The position numbers were made by a program, and so were the translations under genes. From contig JAUCBJ010007195.1 in NCBI GenBank assembly GCA_032718475.1, positions 1 to 64,000 on the forward strand: 64,000 nt of DNA. The letters run 5' to 3'. Below, in pieces: positions 1-8,730 of the stretch. Under the pieces are notes generated by a model. The model made no database searches and was not told the origin of the DNA. It saw only the letters and a program-made list of their open reading frames with translations. This stretch comes from Nemertoderma westbladi. Its lineage: Eukaryota; Xenacoelomorpha; Nemertodermatida; Nemertodermatidae. Every line of letters starts with the position of its first letter. Position 1 is the stretch's first letter.

Positions 1-198
1 ATAATATTGTCAGAAATTATATAATACTGTCAGTCGAATAATACATTAGGCTTACATAGCAATAAAAATTAAACCGTCGAACCCAATCTCCCGGGAATAT
101 CCAGCGGGTGAATGGTCGCGCACGGATTGGTTTCGACTAGTGTAGTGAATCAAATACTTGTCATAGACTAAAAGCAGATTTAATATCTAGAAGACATC

Positions 199-867
199 TT
201 AATTTGGTGGGTTAAACTGCCAAAGGTCTGAAAGCGCGAACACAATCCTCTCGATGGGCGGCACCCCTCCGAACTCGTCGTCGTCTTCCTCCTCCTCTGG
301 CAGTGGCTCCAACCCCGGTATCCCGATGGATCCCCTATGTCCCTTCCCGCCTTGGCTTTCGCCCGTAGCTCTCCATCCCTCTAGCTCCCTTAACTTCCTT
401 GGCGGTTGGTCGCCTTCGGCGCCCGCTGGTATGGGCATCGCTTGCAACCCCGATGTCGACTGTTTCGGCGATCCCACCGTCCATCCCAATTCTCGCCCTA
501 GAGACTCCCCCGAACTCCCTGATGAAGTCCAATGAAGTTCGTCTAAGCCTGCCTGTTCCTCGAAGCCATAACTCTGCGTCCTGGCCTCCTCCTCCCTCTC
601 CTCTGCTTCTATCCTCTCCCGTCTAGCTACTTCTTCCAGTCGCTTTGCCTCTCGTCTATCCGCCTCTAGCTGCTCCCATCTCTGATACGGCGTATCTGTC
701 TCCCCGTCTATCAGATGTCGGCTGTTGTAGTACACCGACTCGCCCTTCAGCCCCGGGTGGTCTACCAGACCATCGAAGGCCGTCTTGAAGGCTCTCCTGT
801 AGCTTAGGGGTATCCCGATAACAGAAATGCCGCTGGTTCCCTCTCGATAACCACGGTCATGAATAAG
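199..867 (-). CDS. Open frame downstream of exonuclease-like gene (possible 3' part or separate gene)
   Basis: An open minus-strand frame of about 222 codons that begins just after a TAA at 868-870 and has no good ATG near its start, so it is either a continuation of the gene at 909-1,772 after a frameshift or a 3' exon. The first ~45 residues are mixed globular-looking sequence (HDRGYREGTSGISVIG, then SYRRAFKTAFDGL). A strongly charged helix follows (RREAKRLEEVARRERIEAEE), then a Gly/Ser/Pro-rich low-complexity part and an acidic run EEEEDDDEF near the C-terminus. The frame is offset from the upstream exonuclease-like frame, and only about 40 nt separate them, too short for a normal intron. 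I do not recognise a domain. The coding character (GC-rich, biased third positions, charged helix) suggests a real or recently real protein segment. Confidence 0.4.
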   Translation of the reverse strand, partial: LIHDRGYREGTSGISVIGIPLSYRRAFKTAFDGLVDHPGLKGESVYYNSRHLIDGETDTPYQRWEQLEADRREAKRLEEVARRERIEAEEREEEARTQSYGFEEQAGLDELHWTSSGSSGESLGRELGWTVGSPKQSTSGLQAMPIPAGAEGDQPPRKLRELEGWRATGESQGGKGHRGSIGIPGLEPLPEEEEDDDEFGGVPPIERIVFALSDLWQFNPPN

Positions 868-908
868 TTAAGCAAACTTATCATCATCCAATCTTCCTGC
901 AGGATATA

Positions 909-1772
909 TCACTTCTGATATACCTTTATCGCTCCTCTCCGGAATTGATATACCTCTTGCTTTCCCGGTCTCGCTCCCCACTTTAGCGAGTTCACTAGTT
1001 CTGCTCCGTATTCCTCCCTGAACTTGCCCCAGTCCATCGGTTTGTGGCATACGAGCCCCAATAGCTGGCCCATTGCCACCGCCCCGCATTGGCCTGTGTT
1101 CCCGACTACCCCCAATCCACCTGGTGCCGTCATAGCCATGAAGACCTTCTGCATATCCAGGAGGTTGGTGGCGTCCGGACCGATGATTCTCTCCGCGTCC
1201 TCACGAATCGCCGATCCCACCTTCGTCGTCGACTTCTCTCTTACCAAGACTTGTACCGCTTTCGGCAACCGGTTTAGTTTTGGCCCGTCCTTCTTCCCAT
1301 ACGTTCCTAGATCGAATAAGAAAATGTCCCCATTTGGCGCGGCCAAATGTAGGAGTATGGTCCTGGCCGACCCCGCTGATCCTCGTCTCGAACCCTCATC
1401 GTCTTCCACGGTTCCCTCGTTGTCTAGGATCATATATCCTCCCCTGTTGACGGACTCTATGAATCTCTTCCAATCCTTCCTCGGTGAATCCCTCGGGTAC
1501 TTCGGAATCCGGAACCTCGCCTCGTCCCCTTTCACCACGTAGTGGAAGTGTTGGAAGATCGTGTTGTCCAGCGACGGCGTCCCGTAGGTCCCGACCAGCC
1601 GCTGTTCGTGCATCTCCCGGAAGTGGTCCTGCAGCGCTCGTGCCGCGTGACCCTTTTCCAACCTCTCGTAGTATCCTCTCGTCTTCTCTTCCGGATGCCT
1701 CTCGGTGAAATCCACCAGTGTCTCCTTTCCTCCTGACTCCGCCTTTCTCTTTCTGATCAGTTTTCCCGCCAT
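909..1772 (-). CDS. 3'-5' exonuclease-like (RNase D/EXD, DEDD superfamily) protein
   Basis: A 287-residue frame starting at the ATG at 1,772 (MAGKLIRKRKAESGG); the frame extends further upstream but without an earlier ATG. The N-terminal ~110 residues are basic and charged. From about residue 115 it resembles a DEDD 3'-5' exonuclease: GYMILDNEGT supplies a D-x-E pair like ExoI, TILLHLAAPNGDIFLFDLG matches the following beta strands, and LPKAVQVL then TKVGSAIREDAERI matches the ExoII helix with its Asp. Such enzymes remove nucleotides from RNA or DNA 3' ends using two metal ions. The ExoIII motif is not evident, and the frame stops after VYQFRRGAIKVYQK, so the domain may be inactive or broken by a frameshift. 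A second, diverged copy lies on the opposite strand at 7,642. Family assignment rests on motif pattern only. Confidence 0.55.
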   Translation of the reverse strand: MAGKLIRKRKAESGGKETLVDFTERHPEEKTRGYYERLEKGHAARALQDHFREMHEQRLVGTYGTPSLDNTIFQHFHYVVKGDEARFRIPKYPRDSPRKDWKRFIESVNRGGYMILDNEGTVEDDEGSRRGSAGSARTILLHLAAPNGDIFLFDLGTYGKKDGPKLNRLPKAVQVLVREKSTTKVGSAIREDAERIIGPDATNLLDMQKVFMAMTAPGGLGVVGNTGQCGAVAMGQLLGLVCHKPMDWGKFREEYGAELVNSLKWGARPGKQEVYQFRRGAIKVYQK

Positions 1773-2199
1773 TTCGAACTCCTCCGATCGCTCACCTATA
1801 AGGTGGTGCCTTACCAAGGCGCAATATAAGTGAGTGATGCAGTTAGGATGGTCTGTACGGTCCGATAATGGCCTATTTTCTATCTAACTACGCCCTTTTT
1901 AGCCTAATTTCTATTACTTAATTCTGTAGCTAACAAATGTACCCTATTTGCGATTTCTGTCCGTTGCTTTAATTATGTTCCAGAATAATTTTCCTCCTGT
2001 TACCATAATTTGTAATTTTCTTAGCCCTATTTATTCTATTTTATTTCTTATCTATTCCTACTATTTACTGCTTATGGATTATTCTATTTCATAATCCACA
2101 TTCTGACCTACGCTATGGGCCTGTGCAGTACAGCAGTATATGTCGCGTGGCCTACACGATCTATCCAACTGTACTCATATGCCCCCCTCTCGCTACTAA
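1773..2199. other. Intergenic, no feature seen
   Basis: AT-rich sequence between the exonuclease-like gene and the minisatellite. It contains short pyrimidine-rich stretches and no open frame or RNA gene that I can support. It could hold the promoter of the minus-strand gene at 1,772 and the outer end of the BEL/Pao element, but no LTR boundary was recognised. Confidence 0.5.
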
Positions 2200-2249
2200 C
2201 TACTAACTAATATCTATACTATGTATACCCCTCCACCTCTATCTCTTAC

Positions 2250-2650
2250 TAATCGGTACTACGTACCCTCTTGCTACTCTCTAACTAACTAACGGTACTA
2301 CGTACCCTCTAACTCTTACTCTAACTATACTCTACTAACGGTACTACATACCCTCTTACTACTCTCACTCTAACTCTACTAACGGTACTACGTACCCTCT
2401 TACTACTCTCTTTCTAACTCTACTAACGGTACTACATACCTTCTAACTGACTAACTCTAGGTACTACATACCTTCTAACTAACTCCTAACTAACTAACTC
2501 TAGGTACTACGTACCTTCTAACTGACTAACTCTAGGTACTACGTACCTTCTAACTAACTCCTAACTAACTAACTCTAGGTACTACGTACCTTCTAACTGA
2601 CTAACTCTAGGTACTACGTACCTTCTAACTAACTCCTAACTAACTAACTC
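2250..2650. repeat. Minisatellite with a hyphenated palindrome core
   Basis: About eleven copies of ggtactacgtacc (some with ggtactacatacc), i.e. GGTAC-TAC-GTACC, whose arms are mutually complementary. The copies are joined by ctaact/taactaactc spacers. From about 2,455 the copies settle into an alternation of a ~32-nt and a ~43-nt unit, giving a 75-bp higher-order period repeated about three times. It lies just downstream (minus sense) of the BEL/Pao frame that ends at 2,761, so it may be in that element's 3' untranslated or LTR region. Confidence 0.8.
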
Positions 2651-2760
2651 TAATTTTTATTTATTTTATTTTTATTTTTATGTGTGGGAAGGGCGTATCG
2701 CCCTCAATCCCACCCCCCTCAGTCCAAACTTGGACGACTAAACTACACTCTAACTCCACC

Positions 2761-3114
2761 CTAAGGTGCCCCTTCTAATAGACAGCATTTCCCTACAGCT
2801 CTCCTGTAGGTTTTTCTGTCTTTCGCACCGATCTTTCCACCTATCCGCACTTCTACCGATCGGACTCTTCCGTCCTCATCGGAGTAAGTGCCTACGACTC
2901 TCGCCAACCGCCACTGGTTGTTGATGATAGTATCATCCGTAATGATTACGAGATCTCCCTCTCTTAACTCCCTATTTGACTTCCTCCACTTGCTTCTTTT
3001 ATGAAGCGTGGGTAGGTATTCCTCAACCCACCTCCTCCAATACTCTGCGCTTATTGCTTTAGCGACCTTCCAACTCTGGCGGGAATGTATGTCATCTGGG
3101 TCTACACCCCACAT
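2761..3114 (-). pseudogene. BEL/Pao integrase C-terminal domain (DUF5641), element A
   Basis: A 117-codon frame with the DUF5641 signature that closes BEL/Pao polyproteins: SWKVAKAISAEYWRRWVEEYLPTL has the helix and W-x-R/K-W-x-x-EY pattern, then LREGDLVIITDD, WRLARVVGTYSDEDGRVRSVEVR and the terminal YRRAVGKCCLLEGAP. In intact elements this follows the integrase core. Here it is joined within about 20 nt to gag (DUF1759) at 3,115-3,392, so protease, reverse transcriptase, RNase H and integrase core are all absent. It is a deletion derivative that could only have moved with help from an intact relative. The ATG at 3,114 is at the deletion joint and probably not an original start. Confidence 0.8.
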
Positions 3115-3753
3115 GTCTTAATGCTAACGGGATTATCCTGTAGGCCACCCGAGGTTATGCCTCTCAGTGTCTGCCTGATGATCTTGGCCGGGTGTCCGTA
3201 TTCCCTGTCCAGTGCCCGCCATGCTGTCGTGAAGCCGCCCTCTATGCCCTGATATTGCCTCACGATGTCGTATGCTGGGCCTCCTGTGTATACTTGCAAA
3301 TACTTTAGGCACTCCGCCTGCGTTAAGTTCTTTGTTAGTATTTCATTGCTATACATGCCGAAACTGGAGATATTCTTCCGGCCTACTCCCATCGAATTTG
3401 AATGGTTCCACTGGTGGTAGTTCGATCCTTGTTTTTAATGCATCGATCAATGTGGCCATTCCCATCGCCTGCGCTTCCAATGGATTCGATGGATGTTGTA
3501 TAGTTCCTCCTGTTGGGTGCGGTCCGCTCGTTCTATTTTCTGCCTTTCTATGGCTTGGGTATATCATTGGGGGTAGCGGCCCCCTCCATATTTCTGTGTC
3601 ACACGACCTATTTTCATCCAATGGTCTCGTTGTCCTTGCTCCTATCGGGGTATATTTTTGATATTGCGATGGGGGAATGTCACCCTGTCCCCCCCCCCCC
3701 CCACCGGTATGTTTGGTATTGGGGTTGATGTTAATATATTGGGGCCCATGCAT
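3102..3753 (-). pseudogene. BEL/Pao gag core (DUF1759), frameshifted, element A
   Basis: Two overlapping minus frames together read as the DUF1759 gag region of BEL/Pao elements. The first contains LPPVEPFKFDGSRPEEYLQF, the usual start of the domain. After a frameshift near 3,355-3,390 the second continues with LTQAECLKYLQVYTGGPAYDIV and TTAWRALDREYGHPAKIIRQTL, matching the tract 'L-x-G-x-A ... Y/F-x-x-A-W-x-x-L-x-x-x-Y-G'. The frame ends at the deletion joint (NPVSIKTCG). The upstream part contains a 14-base C run (plus strand, about 3,689-3,702) at which the reading frame also changes. The protein would be a structural capsid-type protein of virus-like particles. Confidence 0.75.
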
Positions 3754-4451
3754 CTATCCGCAATAATTCCCCCCTCCCCTGGGTATATGTTATATCCTTT
3801 CGTGCTGTAGTCATACTGCTGCACTGGCACCGGTATAGGCCTATCAGCTTCTGGCCTACCTGCCGGTATGTACTCCGCGACTTCCGGGTTTAATTCCGTT
3901 GTCCGCGCTATCCTATCGCCTACATTATTCCTGTCAGCATGGCCTAGGGTATGTGCAGTAAGGCCTACAGTATGTCCTACAGTCTGTATGTATTGCTCGG
4001 GATCGAAGTTTATTCTTCTCGAATAATCCTCCCCGCGGTCACCGTAATCTCGATCCGTAGCTATATCCCGTCGGAAAGTTTCTCTTCGACCCTCTCTACT
4101 ACTCTCATCTACGTGCCGGTACATCGCGTACCCCTCTCTCGACGCGTAACGCGTCTCGTTAGGTCTCGTCTCTCTGGGGTGACGGCAATCTCCCGAAGTT
4201 CGACCCCACCGACTCTCTCTTTCCATCTCGACTACCGACGGTTCGCTATCCGTCCTCGCTCTCCTGTAATTCGCGGCGATACTTCTTCTGCTGTCTTCTC
4301 TTCTTCTCCTCTCAGTGCAGTATTCCCGCTCGTGAGATCTCTCGTCGACCTCCCGGTTAAACTCCACTGTTCTTCTTCCCTCTTCTGATTGGGCTCGATG
4401 CTTCATCCGCCCTCTCGCGACGTCGACCTGCTTCTCTCTGCTCGATCGCAC
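3642..4451 (-). pseudogene. BEL/Pao gag middle region, Arg/Ser/Glu-rich, element A
   Basis: A 269-codon minus frame, extremely rich in Arg, Glu, Asp and Ser (REKQVDVARGRMKHRAQSEE; RRETFRRDIATDRDYGDR), followed by a Pro/Tyr segment leading into the G run at about 3,690-3,702. No domain is recognisable. It lies between the Asn-rich and the DUF1759 parts of the same gag gene, and is in the same phase as the first gag frame (5,220-6,821) but not as its immediate neighbours, so frameshifts separate them. The start is not a real initiation codon. Confidence 0.55.
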
Positions 4452-5254
4452 GCCGCTGGGGATACTCGCAATCCCCCTATTACTCTCTGTCGCCGGGTGT
4501 TGCGGTTTACCTGATTCGGCCCGCGCATTATCCGCTGACGGCTGTGGGACACTCTCTGCCCCCCCCTCTCGCCACTAACTTCATGTTGTGGGGCTCCTGT
4601 AGCCCCCCCCCCCCACTCGCCACATATCACACCGCTACCTCCAACCTCCCTTCTACACTCCTCTCCAGTCGACACAATGTTTCTACTGCGGCTGGGTTCG
4701 CTTACCCCTGCTTCTCTCTCCACTACTACTTGGCCTATCGGGCCTACTCCGGGTTGGCTCAACCCTGCCACCTCCTGCCTACTAAGTACGTGGCCTACCA
4801 GGCCACCGTCGGGTCGACTCAACCCCGCCACCTCCTGCCTGCTAACTACATGGCCTACCAGGCCACTGTCTGTCGGCTCATACACGTTCGACGCGTTCGC
4901 GTTAATAGCACCTATATTAGAAACGGAATTATTTTGTTCGTTCGAAATAGAATCATTTGGATTATTTTGCGTGACTACGTTATTTGAATTATTTTGTAAA
5001 TTTGGATTATTATTTAAATTATTTGAGTTATTATTATTTTCTAAATTTAAATTATTATTCGGATTATTTTGCACGTTTAAATCGAAATTATTATTTAAGC
5101 TATCTGTATTTAAATTCAAATTACTACTACCAGGCAAAGTATTTCCTGCAATATAAGTTTGGTTAGGATTATCCGATACGGTACCATTAATATTAACGTC
5201 GTCTACGGTAACATTATTATTACCCCCCCCCCCCCCCCCCGCCCGTACGGTCAC
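4403..5254 (-). pseudogene. BEL/Pao gag Asn-rich low-complexity region, element A
   Basis: A 283-codon minus frame entered through the poly-G tract at 5,223-5,240. It begins with a Gly run, then a striking Asn-rich, prion-like stretch (about residues 12-115, for example LNLENNNNSNNLNNNPNLQ). Next come imperfect repeats of GLVGHVVSRQEVAGLSRP (three units, the third diverged) and an Arg/Ser-rich end. A second G run (plus strand C run near 4,600-4,613) codes for Gly in frame. Continuity with the upstream coiled-coil frame depends only on the length of the 18-base homopolymer, so the break may be real slippage, programmed frameshifting or an assembly error. Confidence 0.55.
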
Positions 5255-6821
5255 ACCAGTTTTGTGTCTGTTGTGCGGTCCCTGTAAGTGGGGTATTAAT
5301 AAATGTATCCACGGCCCCTGGCTCCTCGAGAATATTCGAGCCAGCCCCGCTCTCAGACGCCCCTATCCGCGCCAGTTCTAGTTCGCGTATGCGTCTAGCC
5401 TTGTACTCTATAAGCTCCCTTTGCTCTCTTTCCATTTTCTCTCGCTCACACTTCTCTCTTGCCACTCTCTCCCGATCCTCCCGTGCGTTCTGCTCGGCCA
5501 GTTCCCCCTCTCTCTTAGCTCGCTCCCTTCGTCTCGCCTCACGCTCTCTACGCTCACCTTCCTCTCTCGTCTCACGTTCCTTGCGTTCCTTTTCCTCTCT
5601 CGCCTCACGTTCCTTGCGTTCCTTTTCCTCTCTCGCCTCACGTTCCTTGCGTTCTGCCTCACGCTCCTTGCGTTCACTTTTCTCTCTCGCCACACGCTCC
5701 TCTTGTTCCCTCCTTTCTATTTCCTCACACTCCTTAAGGCTTTCCACGGCCTTCTCGGCCCTCTCCCTAGTTTCTCTAATCAGTACTGCTTCCCTCTCTA
5801 GTTGTATTTTCCCCTCCTCTAACCGTCTACTTAACTCTCTCTGACCTTGTTCTATCAGGTCGAGATGGTACGTGGCATTTATCTCTCTCACCCGTCTTTC
5901 TTTCACAGAGGATGTAGCAGACTTATCGGTTACGACGGATTCCCTCCGCCTTTCCGACCTACTAACTCTCCCCCCCTTCCCAGAACTTCTTCCGACCGAC
6001 GAGATCGAATCCTTGGCCTCAACCTCGGATTCGCCCTCCTCAGGTCTCCTCCAACCCGCAAATTTTACACCCTGGGCATCGACTAAGTATGGCCCTACAT
6101 ACACTGCACTAGGTTGCATACCCCTACACCGCCATAAATCACACAGTTCCTCTGCAACCCCTCTCGCTCTCTCCTTGGCCAGTTCTCTCTGCCCGAAACG
6201 CATTAGATAGCTAAAATGTCTATTCGACTCACCTAGTCCTCTCGCTAACTTCACCTCATCTATCTCCGTCCCCTTCTTGGCCTCCTTTAGTAGCTTCCGG
6301 GTCGTGTTGTAGGCCCGTCGAAGTGGCTCAGAAACCCCGACGTCCTCGTTACCGACCTCTCCTCCGTCTCTCCGGGTCCGACGTCGTACCGGCGGCCCCA
6401 CCGTCACCGTTCCGGTGGGCCGTCCGTCGCCCTCGGCCTGTGGCTGGCCGGCGACATTGGTACCGACATCTTCCTCGTCTCTCCAGGTCCGGCGTTGTAC
6501 CGTCGGCCCCACCATCGCCGTTTCGGTGGGCCGTTCGTCGCCCTCGGCCTGTGGCTGGCCGGCGACATCGGCACGTCGACCCTCGTTCCGTGTCGACTCG
6601 TCTCCTTCTCCTTCTAACTCACCCTCTCGGTCTCTCAACTCGACTCCCCCTCCTCTCGACTCGACCTCTGGCTCCAGACGGCCCCCCTCGTCCTGAACTG
6701 CCGGATCACCCGTTACCGATGGGTCCGGCGACGTGGGCCTATATCGCCTGGTCGCGGCCTCACGGATCGTTAGTTCTTCGTCCGGGGTCCGCGTCGGTGT
6801 CGTCTCTCCTGACTGACTCAT
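5220..6821 (-). pseudogene. BEL/Pao gag N-terminal region with long coiled coil, element A
   Basis: A minus frame starting at the ATG at 6,821 (MSQSGETTPTRTPDEE), about 533 residues. It has an acidic/Pro-rich N-terminus containing a ~37-residue tandem duplication built on VAGQPQAEGDERPT (plus-strand 6,370-6,590), a globular-looking part (RRAYNTTRKLLKEAKKG ... FSYLMRFGQRELAKER ... GVKFAGWRRPEEGE), and a long charged coiled coil with 11-residue repeats of the type REEKERKEREA. It ends TGGGGGGG at a TAA right after the 18-base G tract. The same layout (N-terminal part, charged coiled coil, then DUF1759) is seen in the plus-strand element at 59,817, which supports calling this gag. Marked pseudogene because the element is deleted and frameshifted downstream. 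Confidence 0.6.
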
Positions 6822-6860
6822 CTTTCCTTCAGATTGGTGGCTGGTAGTTACTGAGTTCAA

Positions 6861-7453
6861 CTAGGGCGGCAGCTCTGAATTTAATTACTGTCAGGGTAGC
6901 TGCTAGGCTTTAATTACTGTGACGGGATCCAAGAAGGATCCCGGTTTATCCGGTTTGCAATTCACGCGTCCCCGCCGTGTGTGAAAGATAAAGGAGTTTA
7001 CGTTGTTCGTTGTATATAATGTTCGGGATATGTATAGTATAGATATAGACAATGGATAAGATAAATGTTGTTGTATGCGGAAGGCGGGAAACGGTAATTA
7101 AAATCCCGGTACTTCCCTAGCTAAACTATTTCTACTGTAACACCAATAACACTGTGATAACTGAAGTGAGATGATTACTGGTATCTAATGATATATTGCA
7201 CGGTTTGGCCTTGCTACTGTACCTAGCCGATGCTTCCCCCCCTGATTGGCTAATATCCCTGTTGGCGCCCTTTGGAGTGTTCCCGTTCACTCCACCTATT
7301 CTCTCTCGGTTAGGGGTTTGGCCCCTGACCCTTATTGTGTTTCTCCTTCCCATTTGTTTGGGTGACACGAGGTTGGGTAATCAACCTCGTGCTCCCAATA
7401 TTGCTTAATGGTTAACTTTATGGGTTTGGGTTAGCGGAATTGAATAAGCTAAC
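6861..7453. other. Leader/flank of element A, no gene
   Basis: Upstream (minus sense) of the gag ATG. It contains two copies of a taattactgt word about 37 bp apart (6,880-6,925), a ggatcc-flanked short inverted repeat (6,927-6,943) and, further right, a CCAAT-like gattggctaat at about 7,244. An LTR and primer-binding site would be expected here, but I could not match this region to the sequence beyond 2,761, so no LTR is called. Confidence 0.4.
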
Positions 7454-7595
7454 AGTGCGAAATATCAACTGCATGATGATTCTTTCCAGAATCATAGCGC
7501 CAACCTCCTTTGGGAGATGTTAGACAAGTGGGAGTGTGTGGCTGACTACCACATCCAGGCGCAAATACGGTGGTTGCCGTTTAAAGCAGGATATT
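7454..7595 (+). repeat. 142-bp direct duplication, copy 1
   Basis: Nearly identical (two differing bases seen) to 8,889-9,030, which lies inside the zinc-knuckle frame at 8,727. In copy 2 the segment codes for AKYQLHDDSFQN...WWLPFKAG; here it lies just before the exonuclease-like frame and is not part of a longer open frame. The near identity points to a recent copying event. Confidence 0.9.
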
Positions 7596-7641
7596 TATGC
7601 GCGTGAGGGCGGACTGAGAGAGACCGGAGCCCATCATAACG

Positions 7642-8730
7642 ATGCAATATCGGCGAGGGAAGGATCCTAGAGAGCAGATCTTGGAGGTATGTAGGCGAGG
7701 GGGTATGCATGGAGCGGAGCGTATCGATGCCAGGATGTTACCCAAGAAAGTTAGAGAGGCGATTCTCAACCAGGATTACGTCAAGGTGGGATCAGGAGTC
7801 CAAAGTGATTTGGAGAGTGACTTCAACGCCATGATGGATTTGGAGGATCGATTGCTGAGACTGTTTGTCGACACCAAGCTATTATTGCTATGGGCGCAAG
7901 ATATTGGAATTTATAGGGAGTACCCAAACTCTGCTAAGACTGGTATGGGCTTTATAGCGCATTTGTTGTACAACTGGGACTTCAAGTTGAAGACACAAAA
8001 GGAATATGAGGAGGCGTACGGTGAATATAACACGCCGCCGGGAGCGGAGTTCAAATCCCACTTTAAGCAGCAAGCGATAGTGTATTGGAACATCTGCGCG
8101 CCACCCCGTGCGTCGCTGCAATATTACTTGGTACTGGAGTCGAACAAGGTAACTTGTTTAGTCGCGGATATCATTGCGCGAGTTCTGAAGCATCATCCAT
8201 TGGTGTTCGGAGGAGATCAATACGTTCGTTCGAAAGAAGGAATCCAATCCGACGTGATGAAGCGTTTCTTAACCCCGTTCTTCAACCAATCGCTAGAAAA
8301 CACGTCGATGGTTAGGAGAGGATTAGCGATATTCGAAAGAGTATATTGACAGAACATCGGACATTTGGGAGACCGACCTTTGATGGAGTATCCGACGCCA
8401 GAGGCCTTGGAGAAGTGGTTCGGGAATCAAACCCACGGGTTTGGTACTCCCGTCCTCTTGGAGGCAGATAGACCCGTTAGAGAGGGTTGGCCCGAGACAT
8501 TAGTGGAGGTGTTCGGAATGGATCTCCCGGTGGAGAAGACATATCCGAAACGGACGCGGGAGGAAATATTGGAGATCGAGGACAAAGGCGAGGATGTTTA
8601 CTTTGTTCCTTATCGATAACCTTTGACCGGAGAGGACAACATCATTTTAGACATTGGGAAGGAAGGGAGTGCGAAGCTGATTGGAGACCTCATATACGAG
8701 AGGGCCTGGTTTCCGCAAGCGCGTAGATGA
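7642..8730 (+). pseudogene. 3'-5' exonuclease-like gene copy 2, two in-frame stops
   Basis: One plus-strand frame from the ATG at 7,642 to TGA at 8,728, interrupted only by TGA at 8,347 and TAA at 8,617. The first 235 codons look like the second half of an RNase D/EXD-type domain: MLPKKVREAILNQ then YVKVGSGVQSDLE (ExoII-like), VDTKLLLLWAQDIGIY, TGMGFIAHLLYNWDFKL, and WNICAPPRASLQYYLVLES, which resembles the W-x-x-RPL-x-x-QLxYA-x-DA end of the family but lacks its Asp. The DxE half (ExoI) is missing upstream. Downstream codons (EYPTPEALEKWF, EVFGMDLPVEKTYPKR, DNIILDIGKEGSAKLI) look coding too. It is probably a truncated, decaying copy related to the minus-strand gene at 909-1,772; stop readthrough or assembly error cannot be excluded. 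Confidence 0.55.

Noticed and set aside
254-1736. Plus-strand frames over the exonuclease-like gene
   Set aside because: They are antisense shadows in GC-rich coding DNA, with Pro/Ser-rich translations and no domain.
5389-6847. Plus-strand frames opposite the coiled-coil gag
   Set aside because: Ser/Leu/Arg-rich mirror of the Glu/Arg-rich coiled coil; no independent support.
6861-7453. LTR of element A
   Set aside because: No TG...CA-bounded copy matching the region beyond 2,761 could be found by eye.
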